Notes: a model not told the origin generated them from the sequence alone. Numbered from the stretch's first letter, positions 39,113 through 53,087 are shown. The stretch: 64,000 bases of DNA from Umezawaea tangerina (GCF_003002815.1 NZ_PVTF01000008.1:124001-188000), one strand, 5' to 3'. Made by a program: numbers and translations.

Positions 39113-40078
39113 CTACCTCGGCGGCACGGACACCGACGGGTTCACGCCGCCGCTGGAGAAGACGCACACCGCCTGCGCGGAGCGCGCGCACTCCCTGGAC
39201 GCCTCGATCCTCAGGTACTCCAGGTAGTTCGGGTCGGCCAGCGCCTTGGACAGCTGCGCCTGGGCCTCGGACTGGTCGATGGCCACCTTCTTGGCGCTGC
39301 GGCCCTTGCGGATCTCCGGGTCGTTGTAGTCGGCGCTGATGATCAGCAGCTCGACCGGCGGGCAGGGCAGCAGCCGGGCGTCCTTCGCGTTCGGGTCGCC
39401 TGGGACCTCGCGGTCGAACGACGGGCCGCAGAAGAACTGCTTGCCGGTCTGCCGCTCCAGGTACTCCTGGAAGCGCTTGCCGACGTCGGCCTGCAGCAGG
39501 GTGAGCGTGCCGCTGTCGGTGTTGGCGACCTGGACGTTGTTGACGATCGCGTCGCCGAAGTACCGGCGGGCCTCGTCCTTGAACGCGGACTCCAGCGGCG
39601 GGTAGAACTTCTCCCGCAGCAGCTTGCGCCAGCCGTCCGGCTCCTCGCCGTCGTCGTCGAGCTGGCAGGCGTAGTGGGCGCACAGGTCCTCGAAGAACTT
39701 GCGCAGCGTCCCGCCCTCGTAGCCGGGGATGTCGTTGTCGCGGGTGTTCGTCTTGAACGCGACGCTGATCTCGAAGTCCACCAGCATGCCGTTGGTCTCC
39801 GCGTCACCGCCCGCCGGGACGCTGATCACGCCGTTGATGTCGGCCCGCTCGTCGCGGCGCACGATGAAGCTGCGCTGCGCCGTGGTGAGCCGGTAGACGT
39901 CGTCGTTGTAGGTCCACTCCACGTCGCCGGGCTTGACGACGCTGTCGAAGGCCTTCCCGTCGAAGCTGCCCGCGGTGTAGTGCAGCCCTATCGCGTCGGG
40001 CTCCACCTCCGTCGCCGAGCACGCGGCGGTGCCCAGCACCACCAGCGCCAGCACCGCGACCGCACGTCGTGTCGTCAT
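39113..40078 (-). CDS. SPFH/Band-7-like lipoprotein
   Basis: A protein of 321 residues. A signal peptide ends in the lipobox GTAAC (C20). The body resembles prohibitin/SPFH proteins: IGLHYTAGSFDGKAFDSVVKPGDVEWTYNDDVYRLTTAQRSFIV, then VDFEISVAFKTN, and a C-terminal helical stretch with KKVAIDQSEAQAQLSKALADPNYLEYLRIEASRECA. Four or more cysteines late in the chain suggest disulfides outside the cell. An SPFH domain on a lipoprotein anchor rather than a membrane helix is unusual. ATG 40078 has GGGGGAG seven bases upstream. The function is unknown and its place among the cellulase genes may be incidental. Confidence 0.75.
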   Translation of the reverse strand: MTTRRAVAVLALVVLGTAACSATEVEPDAIGLHYTAGSFDGKAFDSVVKPGDVEWTYNDDVYRLTTAQRSFIVRRDERADINGVISVPAGGDAETNGMLVDFEISVAFKTNTRDNDIPGYEGGTLRKFFEDLCAHYACQLDDDGEEPDGWRKLLREKFYPPLESAFKDEARRYFGDAIVNNVQVANTDSGTLTLLQADVGKRFQEYLERQTGKQFFCGPSFDREVPGDPNAKDARLLPCPPVELLIISADYNDPEIRKGRSAKKVAIDQSEAQAQLSKALADPNYLEYLRIEASRECARSAQAVCVFSSGGVNPSVSVPPR

Positions 40079-40136
40079 GGAAATCTCCCCCAGGATCAGC
40101 AGGTTTCCAGTCTGACACCCGGTGTGCCCCAGGGGT

Positions 40137-40152
40137 TCCGGAATGTTCCGGA
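40137..40152. promoter_or_regulatory. Palindrome upstream of the SPFH-like lipoprotein
   Basis: TCCGGAATGTTCCGGA consists of two perfect 7-base arms around TG, 59 bp upstream of the lipoprotein start codon. It is a candidate operator; no cognate regulator is identified. Confidence 0.45.
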
Positions 40153-40162
40153 CGCGCGGCGA

Positions 40163-40192
40163 AGTGGCGCCCCCGCGTCCGGGGGCGCCACT
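40163..40192 (-). terminator. Terminator of the GH6 gene
   Basis: A perfect 12-bp stem (40163-40174 with 40181-40192) and a 6-base loop lie just after the GH6 stop codon on the minus strand. Confidence 0.87.
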
Positions 40193-40201
40193 CCTGTTCG
40201 G

Positions 40202-41914
<1,713 letters not shown>

Positions 41915-41984
41915 TCAAGGAAAGAGTCCGGTCGGCCCAGGAAATGGCCGGTCCATTGCGTTTTCCGCCTGTTTGACCCTAACT

Positions 41985-41998
41985 TGGGAGCGCTCCCA
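41985..41998. promoter_or_regulatory. CebR operator of GH48
   Basis: TGGGAGCGCTCCCA, perfect, only 22 bp upstream of the GH48 start codon and adjoining the -10-like TAACTT. Binding here would cover the transcription start and approach the ribosome site. Confidence 0.88.
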
Positions 41999-42020
41999 GA
42001 AATCTCCCGGAGGTTCCGCA

Positions 42021-44954
42021 ATGACGCGCACTCCGTTTTCCCGATCGCTCGTGAGACGACCATTACCGGTCTTGACCGCCGTGGCGCTCGTCGCCGCGGC
42101 GGTGCTCCCAGTCACCACCGGGGTGGCGCAAGCGGCGGTCGCCTGCACGGTCAACTACCAGGTCACCAACGAGTGGAGTAACGGCTTCGGTGCCACCGCG
42201 ACCATCCAGAACCAGGGTGACGCGGTCAACAACTGGGTACTGACCTGGAACTTCGCCAACGGTCAGACGATCAGCCAGGGCTGGAACGGCACGTTCAGCC
42301 AGTCCGGCACCAAGGTGACCGTCACCGCACCGGAGTGGTCGCGCACGCTGCCCGCGGGCGGCTCGGCACAGGTCGGCTTCAACGCCACCAAGAGCTCCAC
42401 CAACAGCGCCCCGACGGACTTCGCGCTCAACGGCGTCCCCTGCACCGGGCCGAACAAGGCCCCGACGGTCACGCTGACCAGCCCGGCGACGGGCGCCACG
42501 TACACGGCGCCGGGGTCCGTCCCGCTCGCGGCCACGGCCGCGGACTCCGACGGCACGATCAGCAAGGTCGAGTTCTACCAGGGCGACAACCTGCTGGCCA
42601 CGGACACGGCGGCACCGTTCGCGGGGACGTGGAGCGGGGTCCCGGTCGGCGAGTACTCGGTCAGCGCCCGCGCCTACGACAACAAGGGCGCGACGACCAG
42701 CTCGACACCGGCGACGATCAAGGTCCTCTCCGGTCCGGCGGTCGTCGCCTCGCCCAGCACGGTGAGCGTCAAGCAGGGGACTACCGGCACGTTCGGCGTC
42801 TCGCTCGCGATGCAGCCGTCGGCGTCGGTCACCGTCGCCGTCGCCCGGACCTCGGGCAGCACCGACCTCACGGCCTCGCCCGCGTCGCTGACGTTCACCA
42901 CGTCGAACTGGGCGACCAAGCAGAACGTGACGGTGACCTCGGCGGACAACGGCGGTGACCTCGGCACCGCGACGTTCACCGCGAGCGCCAGTGGTCAGGC
43001 CTCGGCGTCGGTGGTGGTCAAGGAGATCTCGTCGTCCACATCGGACTTCAACCAGGCCTTCCTCGACCAGTACAACAAGATCAAGGACCCGGCGAGCGGC
43101 TACTTCCGCAAGTTCGGCGACCTGCTGGTGCCCTACCACTCGGTCGAGACCCTGATGGTGGAGGCGCCCGACCACGGTCACCAGACCACGTCGGAGGCGT
43201 TCAGCTACTACCTGTGGCTGGAGGCCAGCTACGGCCGGATCTCCGGTGACTGGGCCCCGTTCAAGGCGGCGTGGGCGTCGATGGAGAAGTTCATCATCCC
43301 GGCCACCGCGGACCAGCCGACCAACAGCAAGTACGACCCGTCCAAGCCCGCCACCTACGCCCCCGAGCACCCGGCGATGAACCAGTACCCGTCGGTGCTC
43401 GACACCAGCGTGAAGGTGGGCGCGGACCCGATCGCCAACGAGCTGAAGACGGCGTACGGCACGAGCGACATCTACGGCATGCACTGGTTGCTCGACGTCG
43501 ACAACACCTACGGCTTCGGCCACTGCGGCGACGGCACCAACACCACCCCCGCCTACATCAACACCTACCAGCGCGGGTCGTCGGAGTCGGTGTGGGAGAC
43601 CATCCCGCAGCCGTCCTGCGACACCTTCAAGCACGGCGGTCCCAACGGCTTCCTCGACCTGTTCACCAAGGACGCCTCCTACGCCAAGCAGTGGAAGTAC
43701 ACCAACGCGCCGGACGCCGACGCGCGTGCCGTGCAGGTGGCGCTGCTGGCGCAGAACTGGGCCACCGCGCAGGGCAAGGCGGGCGACATCGCCTCGGAGG
43801 TGAAGAAGGCGTCGAAGATGGGCGACTACCTCCGGTACGCCATGTTCGACAAGTACTTCAAGAAGATCGGCAACTGCGTCGGGGCCTCCGCGTGCGCGGC
43901 GGGCACCGGCAAGGACAGCGACCACTACCTGATGTCCTGGTACTACGCGTGGGGCGGTGCCACCGACACGTCCGCGGGCTGGGCGTGGCGGATCGGCGAC
44001 GGCGCCTCGCACCAGGGCTACCAGAACCCGCTGGCCGCCTACGCGCTGGCCAACGTCTCGGCGCTGAAGCCCGCCTCGTCCACCGGGCAGGCGGACTGGG
44101 CCAAGAGCCTCGACCGCCAGCTGGAGATGCTGCAGTTCCTGCAGTCCGCCGACGGCGCCATCGCCGGTGGTGTCACGAACAGCTGGGAGGGCAACTACGG
44201 CACGCCGCCCTCCGGCACGCCGACGTTCTACGGCATGTTCTACGAGCCGCACCCGGTCTGGCACGACCCGCCGAGCAACCGGTGGTTCGGCTTCCAGGCG
44301 TGGGGGATCGAGCGCACGGCCTCGCTCTACCAGATGACCGGTGACGCGCGGGCCAAGAAGATCCTCGACAAGTGGGTCCCGTGGGCCATCGCCAACACCA
44401 CCGTCGGCACGAACGGCAGCTTCCAGATCCCCTCGGACATCGAGTGGTCGGGCGCGCCGGACACGTGGAACCCGAGCAGTCCCGGTTCGAACTCGAACCT
44501 GCACGCCAGGGTGCTGAACTTCAGCACCGACGTGGGTGTGGCGGCGTCGTACGCCAAGACGCTGCTCAACTACGCGGCCAAGTCCGGCAACGCGCAGGCC
44601 AAGACGGTCGGCGAGGGACTGCTGACCGCGCTGCTCGCCCACCAGGACGACAAGGGCATCGCGGTGCCCGAGACCCGGACCGACTACAACCGGTTCGACG
44701 ACAAGTACAACGCCTCCACCGGTGAGGGCCCCTACGTCCCCTCCGGCTGGACCGGGAAGATGCCGAACGGCGACACGATCGACCAGAACTCCACGTTCCT
44801 GTCGATCCGGTCGAAGTTCACCACCGACCCGGAGTGGCCCAAGGTCCAGGCCTACTTGGACGGCGGGGCGGCCCCGACGTTCACCTACCACAGGTTCTGG
44901 GCGCAGGCGGAGATCGCGACCGCGTTCTCGCTGCACACCGAGCTGTTCGGGTAG
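42021..44954 (+). CDS. Secreted GH48 reducing-end cellobiohydrolase with N-terminal CBM2 and two Ig-like domains
   Basis: A protein of 977 residues, ATG 42021 after GGAGG. A long signal peptide ends near AQA-AVACTV. CBM2 occupies about residues 40-140 (NYQVTNEWSNGFGATATIQN). A first Ig-like domain spans ~147-240 (PTVTLTSPATGATYTAPGSV) and a second ~243-338 (SPSTVSVKQGTTGTFGVSL). The GH48 catalytic domain spans ~340-977, with the acid E381 in MVEAPDHGHQTTSEA. The family also has WHDPPSNRWFGFQAWG and GKMPNGDTIDQNSTFLSIRSK, both intact. GH48 enzymes run along crystalline cellulose from the reducing end and release cellobiose, the substrate of the Ceb importer. CBM2 is N-terminal here, unlike the neighbouring enzymes. 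Confidence 0.94.
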   Translation: MTRTPFSRSLVRRPLPVLTAVALVAAAVLPVTTGVAQAAVACTVNYQVTNEWSNGFGATATIQNQGDAVNNWVLTWNFANGQTISQGWNGTFSQSGTKVTVTAPEWSRTLPAGGSAQVGFNATKSSTNSAPTDFALNGVPCTGPNKAPTVTLTSPATGATYTAPGSVPLAATAADSDGTISKVEFYQGDNLLATDTAAPFAGTWSGVPVGEYSVSARAYDNKGATTSSTPATIKVLSGPAVVASPSTVSVKQGTTGTFGVSLAMQPSASVTVAVARTSGSTDLTASPASLTFTTSNWATKQNVTVTSADNGGDLGTATFTASASGQASASVVVKEISSSTSDFNQAFLDQYNKIKDPASGYFRKFGDLLVPYHSVETLMVEAPDHGHQTTSEAFSYYLWLEASYGRISGDWAPFKAAWASMEKFIIPATADQPTNSKYDPSKPATYAPEHPAMNQYPSVLDTSVKVGADPIANELKTAYGTSDIYGMHWLLDVDNTYGFGHCGDGTNTTPAYINTYQRGSSESVWETIPQPSCDTFKHGGPNGFLDLFTKDASYAKQWKYTNAPDADARAVQVALLAQNWATAQGKAGDIASEVKKASKMGDYLRYAMFDKYFKKIGNCVGASACAAGTGKDSDHYLMSWYYAWGGATDTSAGWAWRIGDGASHQGYQNPLAAYALANVSALKPASSTGQADWAKSLDRQLEMLQFLQSADGAIAGGVTNSWEGNYGTPPSGTPTFYGMFYEPHPVWHDPPSNRWFGFQAWGIERTASLYQMTGDARAKKILDKWVPWAIANTTVGTNGSFQIPSDIEWSGAPDTWNPSSPGSNSNLHARVLNFSTDVGVAASYAKTLLNYAAKSGNAQAKTVGEGLLTALLAHQDDKGIAVPETRTDYNRFDDKYNASTGEGPYVPSGWTGKMPNGDTIDQNSTFLSIRSKFTTDPEWPKVQAYLDGGAAPTFTYHRFWAQAEIATAFSLHTELFG

Positions 44955-44965
44955 CACCGGACGGA

Positions 44966-45000
44966 CGCCACCCCCCGAACCCGGCAGGCGGGGGGTGGCG
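44966..45000 (+). terminator. Terminator of GH48
   Basis: A perfect 11-bp stem (44966-44976 with 44990-45000) with a 13-base loop, 11 bp after the GH48 stop. Confidence 0.82.
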
Positions 45001-45002
45001 GT

Positions 45003-45042
45003 CCGGGGCCCTTCCTCCGCCGCCACCGGAGGAACGCCCCGG
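45003..45042 (+). other. Second stem-loop in the GH48-GH74 gap
   Basis: TTCCTCCG (45012-45019) pairs with CGGAGGAA (45027-45034), and flanking CCGGGG and CCCCGG pair around small internal loops. It follows the GH48 terminator directly and could reinforce it or form a leader structure for a GH74 transcript. Confidence 0.45.
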
Positions 45043-45148
45043 CGCAAGGCCGTTCCCGCACCGGCCGGACCGCTCGACCCGCACCGCCCGACGCGGCGCG
45101 GAGTCCGCGGCTGCCGAGCCGTCGGCACCGCCTCACCGAGGAGCACTC

Positions 45149-45562
45149 GTGCCAGGTTCCCCGCTCACGGACGGCCGCCGCGCCGCAGCGATCCCGCTGC
45201 CGCCGACCGGTCCCGTCCCCCACGGCGTCGTGGCGACCGCCGTACCCGCCCGTCCGACGAACACCCGGTGGGACCACGAGCCCACCACCCCCGACCTCGG
45301 TGACCGGCCTCCTCCACCAGGGCTCCGCCCCGGTGTCGAGCAGCGGACGGCCACCGGCAGGACTCCGAGCGCCATCGGGACGACTCCGCCGCGGGGCACG
45401 GCCTCGTGCGTCGCCGGACGTGCGCCGAGGTCCGCGCGGGGCAGGCGGATCCAGGTCGAGACCGCTCGGCCGGAGGCGGCGCAGGACGTGCCGCCGTTCC
45501 CGAGCTCCTTCCCCGGTGACGGCGCGGCACCGCCGCGGCCGGACGCGCACCACCCCTCCTGA
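45149..45562 (+). CDS. Possible 137-residue proline-rich protein (doubtful)
   Basis: An open frame begins with GTG 45149 six bases after GAGGAG. It encodes a Pro/Arg/Ala-rich sequence with no signal peptide and no domain I recognise (for example PLPPTGPVPHGVV and PPPPGLRPGVEQ). Codon third positions are G/C-rich but visibly less so than in its neighbours. It sits alone in the 713-bp gap between GH48 and GH74, 105 bp before the GH74 start. It may be a real small gene, the remnant of a degraded one, or chance openness in GC-rich DNA. The rest of the gap shows only the two stem-loops and no CebR box. Confidence 0.25.
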   Translation: MPGSPLTDGRRAAAIPLPPTGPVPHGVVATAVPARPTNTRWDHEPTTPDLGDRPPPPGLRPGVEQRTATGRTPSAIGTTPPRGTASCVAGRAPRSARGRRIQVETARPEAAQDVPPFPSSFPGDGAAPPRPDAHHPS

Positions 45563-45667
45563 GCCCGCGCCGCGGTCCGCCTGCCTCCCCGGCGGACCGC
45601 GGCGCGTCCCACCGCGTCCGGCATCCCCTGCCAGCTCGTACTCCCCTGCACAGAAGGAGAATCCTCG

Positions 45668-48343
45668 ATGAGGAGAGTTCTCGCCTGCCTGCTCGCGGCG
45701 GTGACGACCGCGGGACTCGTGGCCGTCGCGGCCGCGACCGGGTCGGCGCAACCGCCCGAGGCCCAGGCCGCCTACTCGTGGAGCAACGTCGAGATCGCGG
45801 GCGGCGGCTTCGTCCCCGGCATCGTGTTCAACCAGACCGAGAAGAACCTGGTGTACGCGCGCACCGACATCGGCGGCGCGTACCGGTGGAACCAGTCCAC
45901 CAGCCGGTGGATCCCCCTGCTCGACCACGTCGGAGCCACCGACTGGGGCCTCAACGGCGTCGCGAGCCTGGCGACCGACCCGGTCGACCCGAACCGGGTG
46001 TACGTCGCCGCGGGCATGTACACCAACAGCTGGGACCCCAACAACGGCGCCGTCCTGAGGTCCGCCGACCGCGGGGCCACCTGGCAGAAGACCGCGCTGC
46101 CGTTCAAGGTCGGCGGCAACATGCCGGGCCGGGGCATGGGGGAGCGGCTGGCGATCGACCCCAACCGCAACAGCACCCTGTACTTCGGCGCGCCCAGCGG
46201 CAACGGCCTGTGGCGCAGCACGGACTCCGGCGTGACCTGGGCCAAGGTGACCGCGTTCCCCAACGCGGGCAACTACGCCCAGGACCCCGGTGATCCCAAC
46301 GGGTACCTCAACGACAACCAGGGCGTCCTCTGGGTCACCTTCGACAAGCGCACCGGTTCGTCGGGGCAGGCGACCAGGACCATCTACGTCGGCGTGGCCG
46401 ACAAGCAGAACAACGTCTACAAGAGCACCGACGCCGGCACGACGTGGACGCGGGTGGCGGGCCAGCCCACCGGGTTCCTGCCGCACAAGGGCGTCCTGGA
46501 CGCCAACGGCCAGCTCTTCCTGGCCACCAGCGACACCGGCGGCCCCTACGACGGCGCCAAGGGCGACGTCTGGCGGCTCGACACGGCGACCGGGACGTGG
46601 ACGCAGATCAGCCCCATCCCGTCGAGCAGCACCGACGACTACTTCGGCTACAGCGGCCTGACCGTCGACCGCCTGCACCCCGGCACGCTCATGGTCGCCA
46701 CCCAGGTGTCCTGGTGGCCGGACGTGATCCTGTTCCGCAGCACGGACTCCGGGGCGACCTGGACGCGGATCTGGGACTGGGCGAACTACCCCGAGCGCAG
46801 CCTGCGCTACACCCAGGACATCTCGGCGGTCCCGTGGCTCTCGCTCGGCATGAACCCGCAGCCGCCGGAGACCACGCCGAAGCTGGGCTGGATGACCGAG
46901 TCGATGGAGATCGACCCGTTCGACTCCAACCGGATGATGTACGGCACCGGCGCGACCGTCTACGGCACCAGGAACCTCACGGCGTGGGACCAGGGCGGGA
47001 AGATCACCATCACGCCGATGGTCGCGGGCCTGGAGGAGACCGCGGTGCTCGACCTGATGAGCCCGCCCACCGGGGCGCCGCTGGTCAGCGCGCTCGGCGA
47101 CATCGGCGGGTTCCGGCACGACCGGCTGGACGCGGTGCCCGCCAAGGTGTTCACCTCGCCCACGTTCACCTCGACGACCAGCGTGGACTACGCCGAGCTG
47201 ACCCCGGCGTCGATGGTGCGGGTCGGCCAGTTCGACAAGTCGTCCCGTCCCAACGACAACCGGGTCGCGTTCTCCACCGACGGCGGGTCGAACTGGTTCC
47301 AGGGCGCCGAACCGCCGGGGGTGACCGGCGGCGGCACGGTGGCCGCGGCGGCCGACGCGAGCAGGTTCGTCTGGAGCCCGGCGGGCACCGGCGTGTACTA
47401 CTCCGTGGGCTACGGCAACTCGTGGACGGCCTCGACCGGCATCCCGGCGGGCGCGGTCGTGGAGTCTGACCGGGTCAACCCGAGGAAGTTCTACGGCTAC
47501 GCGGCCAACAAGTTCTACGTCAGCGTCGACGGCGGTGCCACGTTCACCGCGAAGACGGCGACCGGGCTGCCGGACACCGCCCACTTCAAGGCCGTCGCGG
47601 GCCGCGAGGGCGACGTGTGGCTGGCGGGTGGCTCGGGCCTGTGGCACTCCACGGACTCCGGCACGACCTTCACCAAGTCCACCAGCGTGACGGAGTCGAC
47701 CAACATCGGGTTCGGCAAGGCGGCCGCGGGCAAGACCTACCCGGCGCTGTACTCGATCGCGCTGATCGGCGGTGTCCGCGGCGTGTTCCGCTCGGACGAC
47801 TCGGGCGCGAGCTGGACGCGGATCAACGACGACAAGCACCAGTACGGCAACATCGGCGACGCCATCACCGGCGACCCGCGCGTGTACGGGCGGGTCTACC
47901 TGGGCACCAACGGGCGCGGCATCGTGCTGGGGGAGTCGACGGGCACGCAGCCCACGACCACCACCACTACGACCACCACGACCACCACGACCACAACAAC
48001 AACGACGACCACCACGCCCCAGCCCGGTACCGGGTGCACGGTGCGGTACAGCGTCACCGGTGAGTGGGCGGGCGGGTTCCAGGGCAAGGTCGAGGTCGTC
48101 AACAACGGGACCACACCGGTCGACGGCTGGACGGTGAAGTGGTCCTACGCCGACGGCCAGGTCATCACGCAGCTGTGGAACGGGGTCGTCACCCAGAGCG
48201 GCGCGGCGGTCTCGGTGGCCAACGCGGCCTACAACAAGACGATCGGCGCGGGGGCCACCGCGGAGTTCGGCTTCTCGGCGTCCTGGACGGGCACGAACTC
48301 GAAACCGACCGCCTTCACCCTGAACGACAAAGCCTGCACATAG
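45668..48343 (+). CDS. Secreted GH74 xyloglucanase with C-terminal CBM2
   Basis: A protein of 891 residues, ATG 45668 after AGAAGGAGAATCCTCG. The signal peptide ends near AQA-AYSWSNV. The GH74 double seven-bladed propeller covers about residues 36-755, with many ASP-box-like repeats (STDSGVTWAKV, STDAGTTWTRV). The catalytic aspartates are D67 in ARTDIGGAYRW and D478 in LGDIGGFRHD. A 21-threonine linker (47954-48016) joins a CBM2. GH74 enzymes cleave the beta-1,4 backbone of xyloglucan. No CebR box lies in the upstream gap, but one stands 3 bp after the stop. Confidence 0.93.
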   Translation: MRRVLACLLAAVTTAGLVAVAAATGSAQPPEAQAAYSWSNVEIAGGGFVPGIVFNQTEKNLVYARTDIGGAYRWNQSTSRWIPLLDHVGATDWGLNGVASLATDPVDPNRVYVAAGMYTNSWDPNNGAVLRSADRGATWQKTALPFKVGGNMPGRGMGERLAIDPNRNSTLYFGAPSGNGLWRSTDSGVTWAKVTAFPNAGNYAQDPGDPNGYLNDNQGVLWVTFDKRTGSSGQATRTIYVGVADKQNNVYKSTDAGTTWTRVAGQPTGFLPHKGVLDANGQLFLATSDTGGPYDGAKGDVWRLDTATGTWTQISPIPSSSTDDYFGYSGLTVDRLHPGTLMVATQVSWWPDVILFRSTDSGATWTRIWDWANYPERSLRYTQDISAVPWLSLGMNPQPPETTPKLGWMTESMEIDPFDSNRMMYGTGATVYGTRNLTAWDQGGKITITPMVAGLEETAVLDLMSPPTGAPLVSALGDIGGFRHDRLDAVPAKVFTSPTFTSTTSVDYAELTPASMVRVGQFDKSSRPNDNRVAFSTDGGSNWFQGAEPPGVTGGGTVAAAADASRFVWSPAGTGVYYSVGYGNSWTASTGIPAGAVVESDRVNPRKFYGYAANKFYVSVDGGATFTAKTATGLPDTAHFKAVAGREGDVWLAGGSGLWHSTDSGTTFTKSTSVTESTNIGFGKAAAGKTYPALYSIALIGGVRGVFRSDDSGASWTRINDDKHQYGNIGDAITGDPRVYGRVYLGTNGRGIVLGESTGTQPTTTTTTTTTTTTTTTTTTTTTPQPGTGCTVRYSVTGEWAGGFQGKVEVVNNGTTPVDGWTVKWSYADGQVITQLWNGVVTQSGAAVSVANAAYNKTIGAGATAEFGFSASWTGTNSKPTAFTLNDKACT
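47954..48016 (+). repeat. Poly-threonine linker tract of GH74
   Basis: Twenty-one consecutive ACN codons using all four third bases. Similar tracts are in GH6 (40523-40558, 12 codons) and CE15 (56308-56352, 15 codons). The codon mixing keeps the DNA from being a perfect triplet repeat, though it is still prone to slippage and recombination. Confidence 0.85.
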
Positions 48344-48346
48344 GAC

Positions 48347-48360
48347 TGGGAGCGTTCCCA
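48347..48360. promoter_or_regulatory. CebR-type box directly after GH74
   Basis: TGGGAGCGTTCCCA (13 of 14) begins 3 bp after the GH74 stop and 310 bp before an identical box at GH9. It has no convincing promoter of its own, so it may act as an auxiliary operator or a transcriptional roadblock. Confidence 0.7.
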
Positions 48361-48385
48361 GGAAGGGGAGTCGCTAGAGCGTTGA

Positions 48386-51370
<2,985 letters not shown>

Positions 51371-51386
51371 CCGCAGATTCCGGTGT

Positions 51387-51412
51387 GGGGTGCCTGCGCG
51401 CTCAGGCACCCC
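51387..51412 (+). terminator. Short stem between GH9 and GH5
   Basis: A 10-bp stem (51387-51396 with 51403-51412) and a 6-base loop, 16 bp after the GH9 stop. It is followed within 40 bp by the GH5 start with no obvious promoter, so it may only attenuate, letting part of the GH9 transcript continue. Confidence 0.65.
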
Positions 51413-51449
51413 TCGCCGGTTCCACCTCCCCCTGAGAGGTACCCCGCAG

Positions 51450-53087
51450 ATGAGAAGACTGACGGCACTGGCGGGCACGCTGCTCGCCACCCTGCTCCTG
51501 ATGGCCACCGTGCTGACCCCGACCGCCCCCGCGGGCACCGTGCACCTGGCCGCGGCCGGGTTCAAGGTCACCGGTGGACGGCTGTACGACGCGACCGGCG
51601 CCGAGTTCGTGATGCGCGGGGTCAACCACGCGCACACCTGGTACACCTCGCGGACCACGAAGGCGCTGTCGGACGTGAAGGCGTTGGGCGCCAACACGGT
51701 CCGGGTCGTGCTCAGCTCGGGCGACCAGTGGACGCGCAACGACGCGACCGACGTGGCCAACGTGATCTCCCAGTGCAAGGCCAACAAGCTCATCTGCGTG
51801 CTGGAGGTGCACGACACCACCGGGTACGGCGAGCAGAGCGCCGCCGTCACGCTCGCGAAGGCCGTCGACTACTGGATCAGCGTGCAGAGCGCGATGACCG
51901 GCCAGGAGGCCTACACCATCCTCAACATCGGCAACGAGCCGTGGGGCAACACGAACACCTCGGCGTGGACCGCGGACACCAAGACCGCGATCGGCAGGCT
52001 GCGGGCGGCCGGGTTCACCCACACGCTGATGGTGGACGCCCCGAACTGGGGCCAGGACTGGTCTTTCACCATGCGCGACAACGCGGCCTCGGTGTTCGCG
52101 AGCGACACCCTGCGCAACACGGTGTTCTCCATCCACATGTACGGCGTGTTCGACACCGCCGCGGAGATCACCGACTACCTCGGCCGGTTCGTCAGCGCGG
52201 GCCTGCCGATCCTGGTGGGGGAGTTCGGCAACACCCACTCCGACGGCGACGTCGACGAGGACACGATCCTCTCCTACACCCAGGCGCAGAGGCTGGGCTA
52301 CCTCGGCTGGTCGTGGAGCGGCAACGGCGGCGGCGTCGAGTACCTCGACATGGCCGTCGGGTTCGACCCCGCGCAGCTGAGCACCTGGGGGCAGCGGATC
52401 TTCAACGGCGCCGACGGGATCAAGGCGACCTCGCGCGAGGCGGCGGTCTACGGCGGTGGCGGCGGCGGTGACACGACCGCGCCCACTGCACCGGGCACGC
52501 CCACCGTCACGGGCGTCACGTCCAGCGGGGCGGCCCTGTCCTGGGCCGCCTCCACCGACGCCGTCGGCGTCACGGGCTACGACGTCGTGCGGGTCAGCGG
52601 CGGCACCGAGACCGCGCTCACGTCCGGCTCCACGACGTCCGCCACCCTCACCGGCCTGACGGCGAGCACCGCCTACACGGTCGCGGTCTACGCCCGCGAC
52701 GCGGCGGGCAACCGGTCCACCCGGTCGGGCACCGCGACGTTCACCACGTCGGCGGGCAGCGGCACCGGCACCTGCGCGGTCGCCTACAAGATCGCCAGCC
52801 AGTGGCAGGGCGGCTTCGGCGCCGACGTGACGATCCGCAACACCGGGACGACCGCGGTCAACGGCTGGACCCTGCGCTGGAGTTTCGCCAACGGCCAGAC
52901 CGTCACCCAGATGTGGGGCGCGACGCCCACCCAGTCCGGTGCCCAGGTCAGCGCCGTGAACGCCCCCTACACCGCCACCATCCCGGCGGGCGGGTCGGTC
53001 GGCATCGGCTTCAACGGCTCCTGGACCGGCACCAACGCGGTCCCCACCGCCTTCACCCTCAACGGCGCCTCGTGCGCCGGTTCGTGA
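51450..53087 (+). CDS. Secreted GH5 (GH5_8-like) beta-mannanase with FN3 and CBM2
   Basis: A protein of 545 residues, ATG 51450 with GAGAGG upstream. The signal peptide ends near HLAAA-GFKVTGG. The GH5 domain (about 31-335) has acid/base E163 in NIGNEPWGN and nucleophile E258 in LVGEFGN, plus GVNHAHTWY and VLEVHDTTGYGE. These match the actinobacterial subfamily 8 mannanases better than cellulases. A Gly-rich linker leads to an FN3 domain (~350-435) and a C-terminal CBM2 (~445-545). It would attack beta-mannan or glucomannan. It probably shares a transcript with GH9 upstream and AA10 downstream (25-bp gap). Confidence 0.9.
   Translation: MRRLTALAGTLLATLLLMATVLTPTAPAGTVHLAAAGFKVTGGRLYDATGAEFVMRGVNHAHTWYTSRTTKALSDVKALGANTVRVVLSSGDQWTRNDATDVANVISQCKANKLICVLEVHDTTGYGEQSAAVTLAKAVDYWISVQSAMTGQEAYTILNIGNEPWGNTNTSAWTADTKTAIGRLRAAGFTHTLMVDAPNWGQDWSFTMRDNAASVFASDTLRNTVFSIHMYGVFDTAAEITDYLGRFVSAGLPILVGEFGNTHSDGDVDEDTILSYTQAQRLGYLGWSWSGNGGGVEYLDMAVGFDPAQLSTWGQRIFNGADGIKATSREAAVYGGGGGGDTTAPTAPGTPTVTGVTSSGAALSWAASTDAVGVTGYDVVRVSGGTETALTSGSTTSATLTGLTASTAYTVAVYARDAAGNRSTRSGTATFTTSAGSGTGTCAVAYKIASQWQGGFGADVTIRNTGTTAVNGWTLRWSFANGQTVTQMWGATPTQSGAQVSAVNAPYTATIPAGGSVGIGFNGSWTGTNAVPTAFTLNGASCAGS

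Noticed and set aside
47954-48016. The ACN repeat as a CRISPR or satellite array
   Set aside because: It is in frame within GH74, encodes a threonine linker and has no spacer structure.
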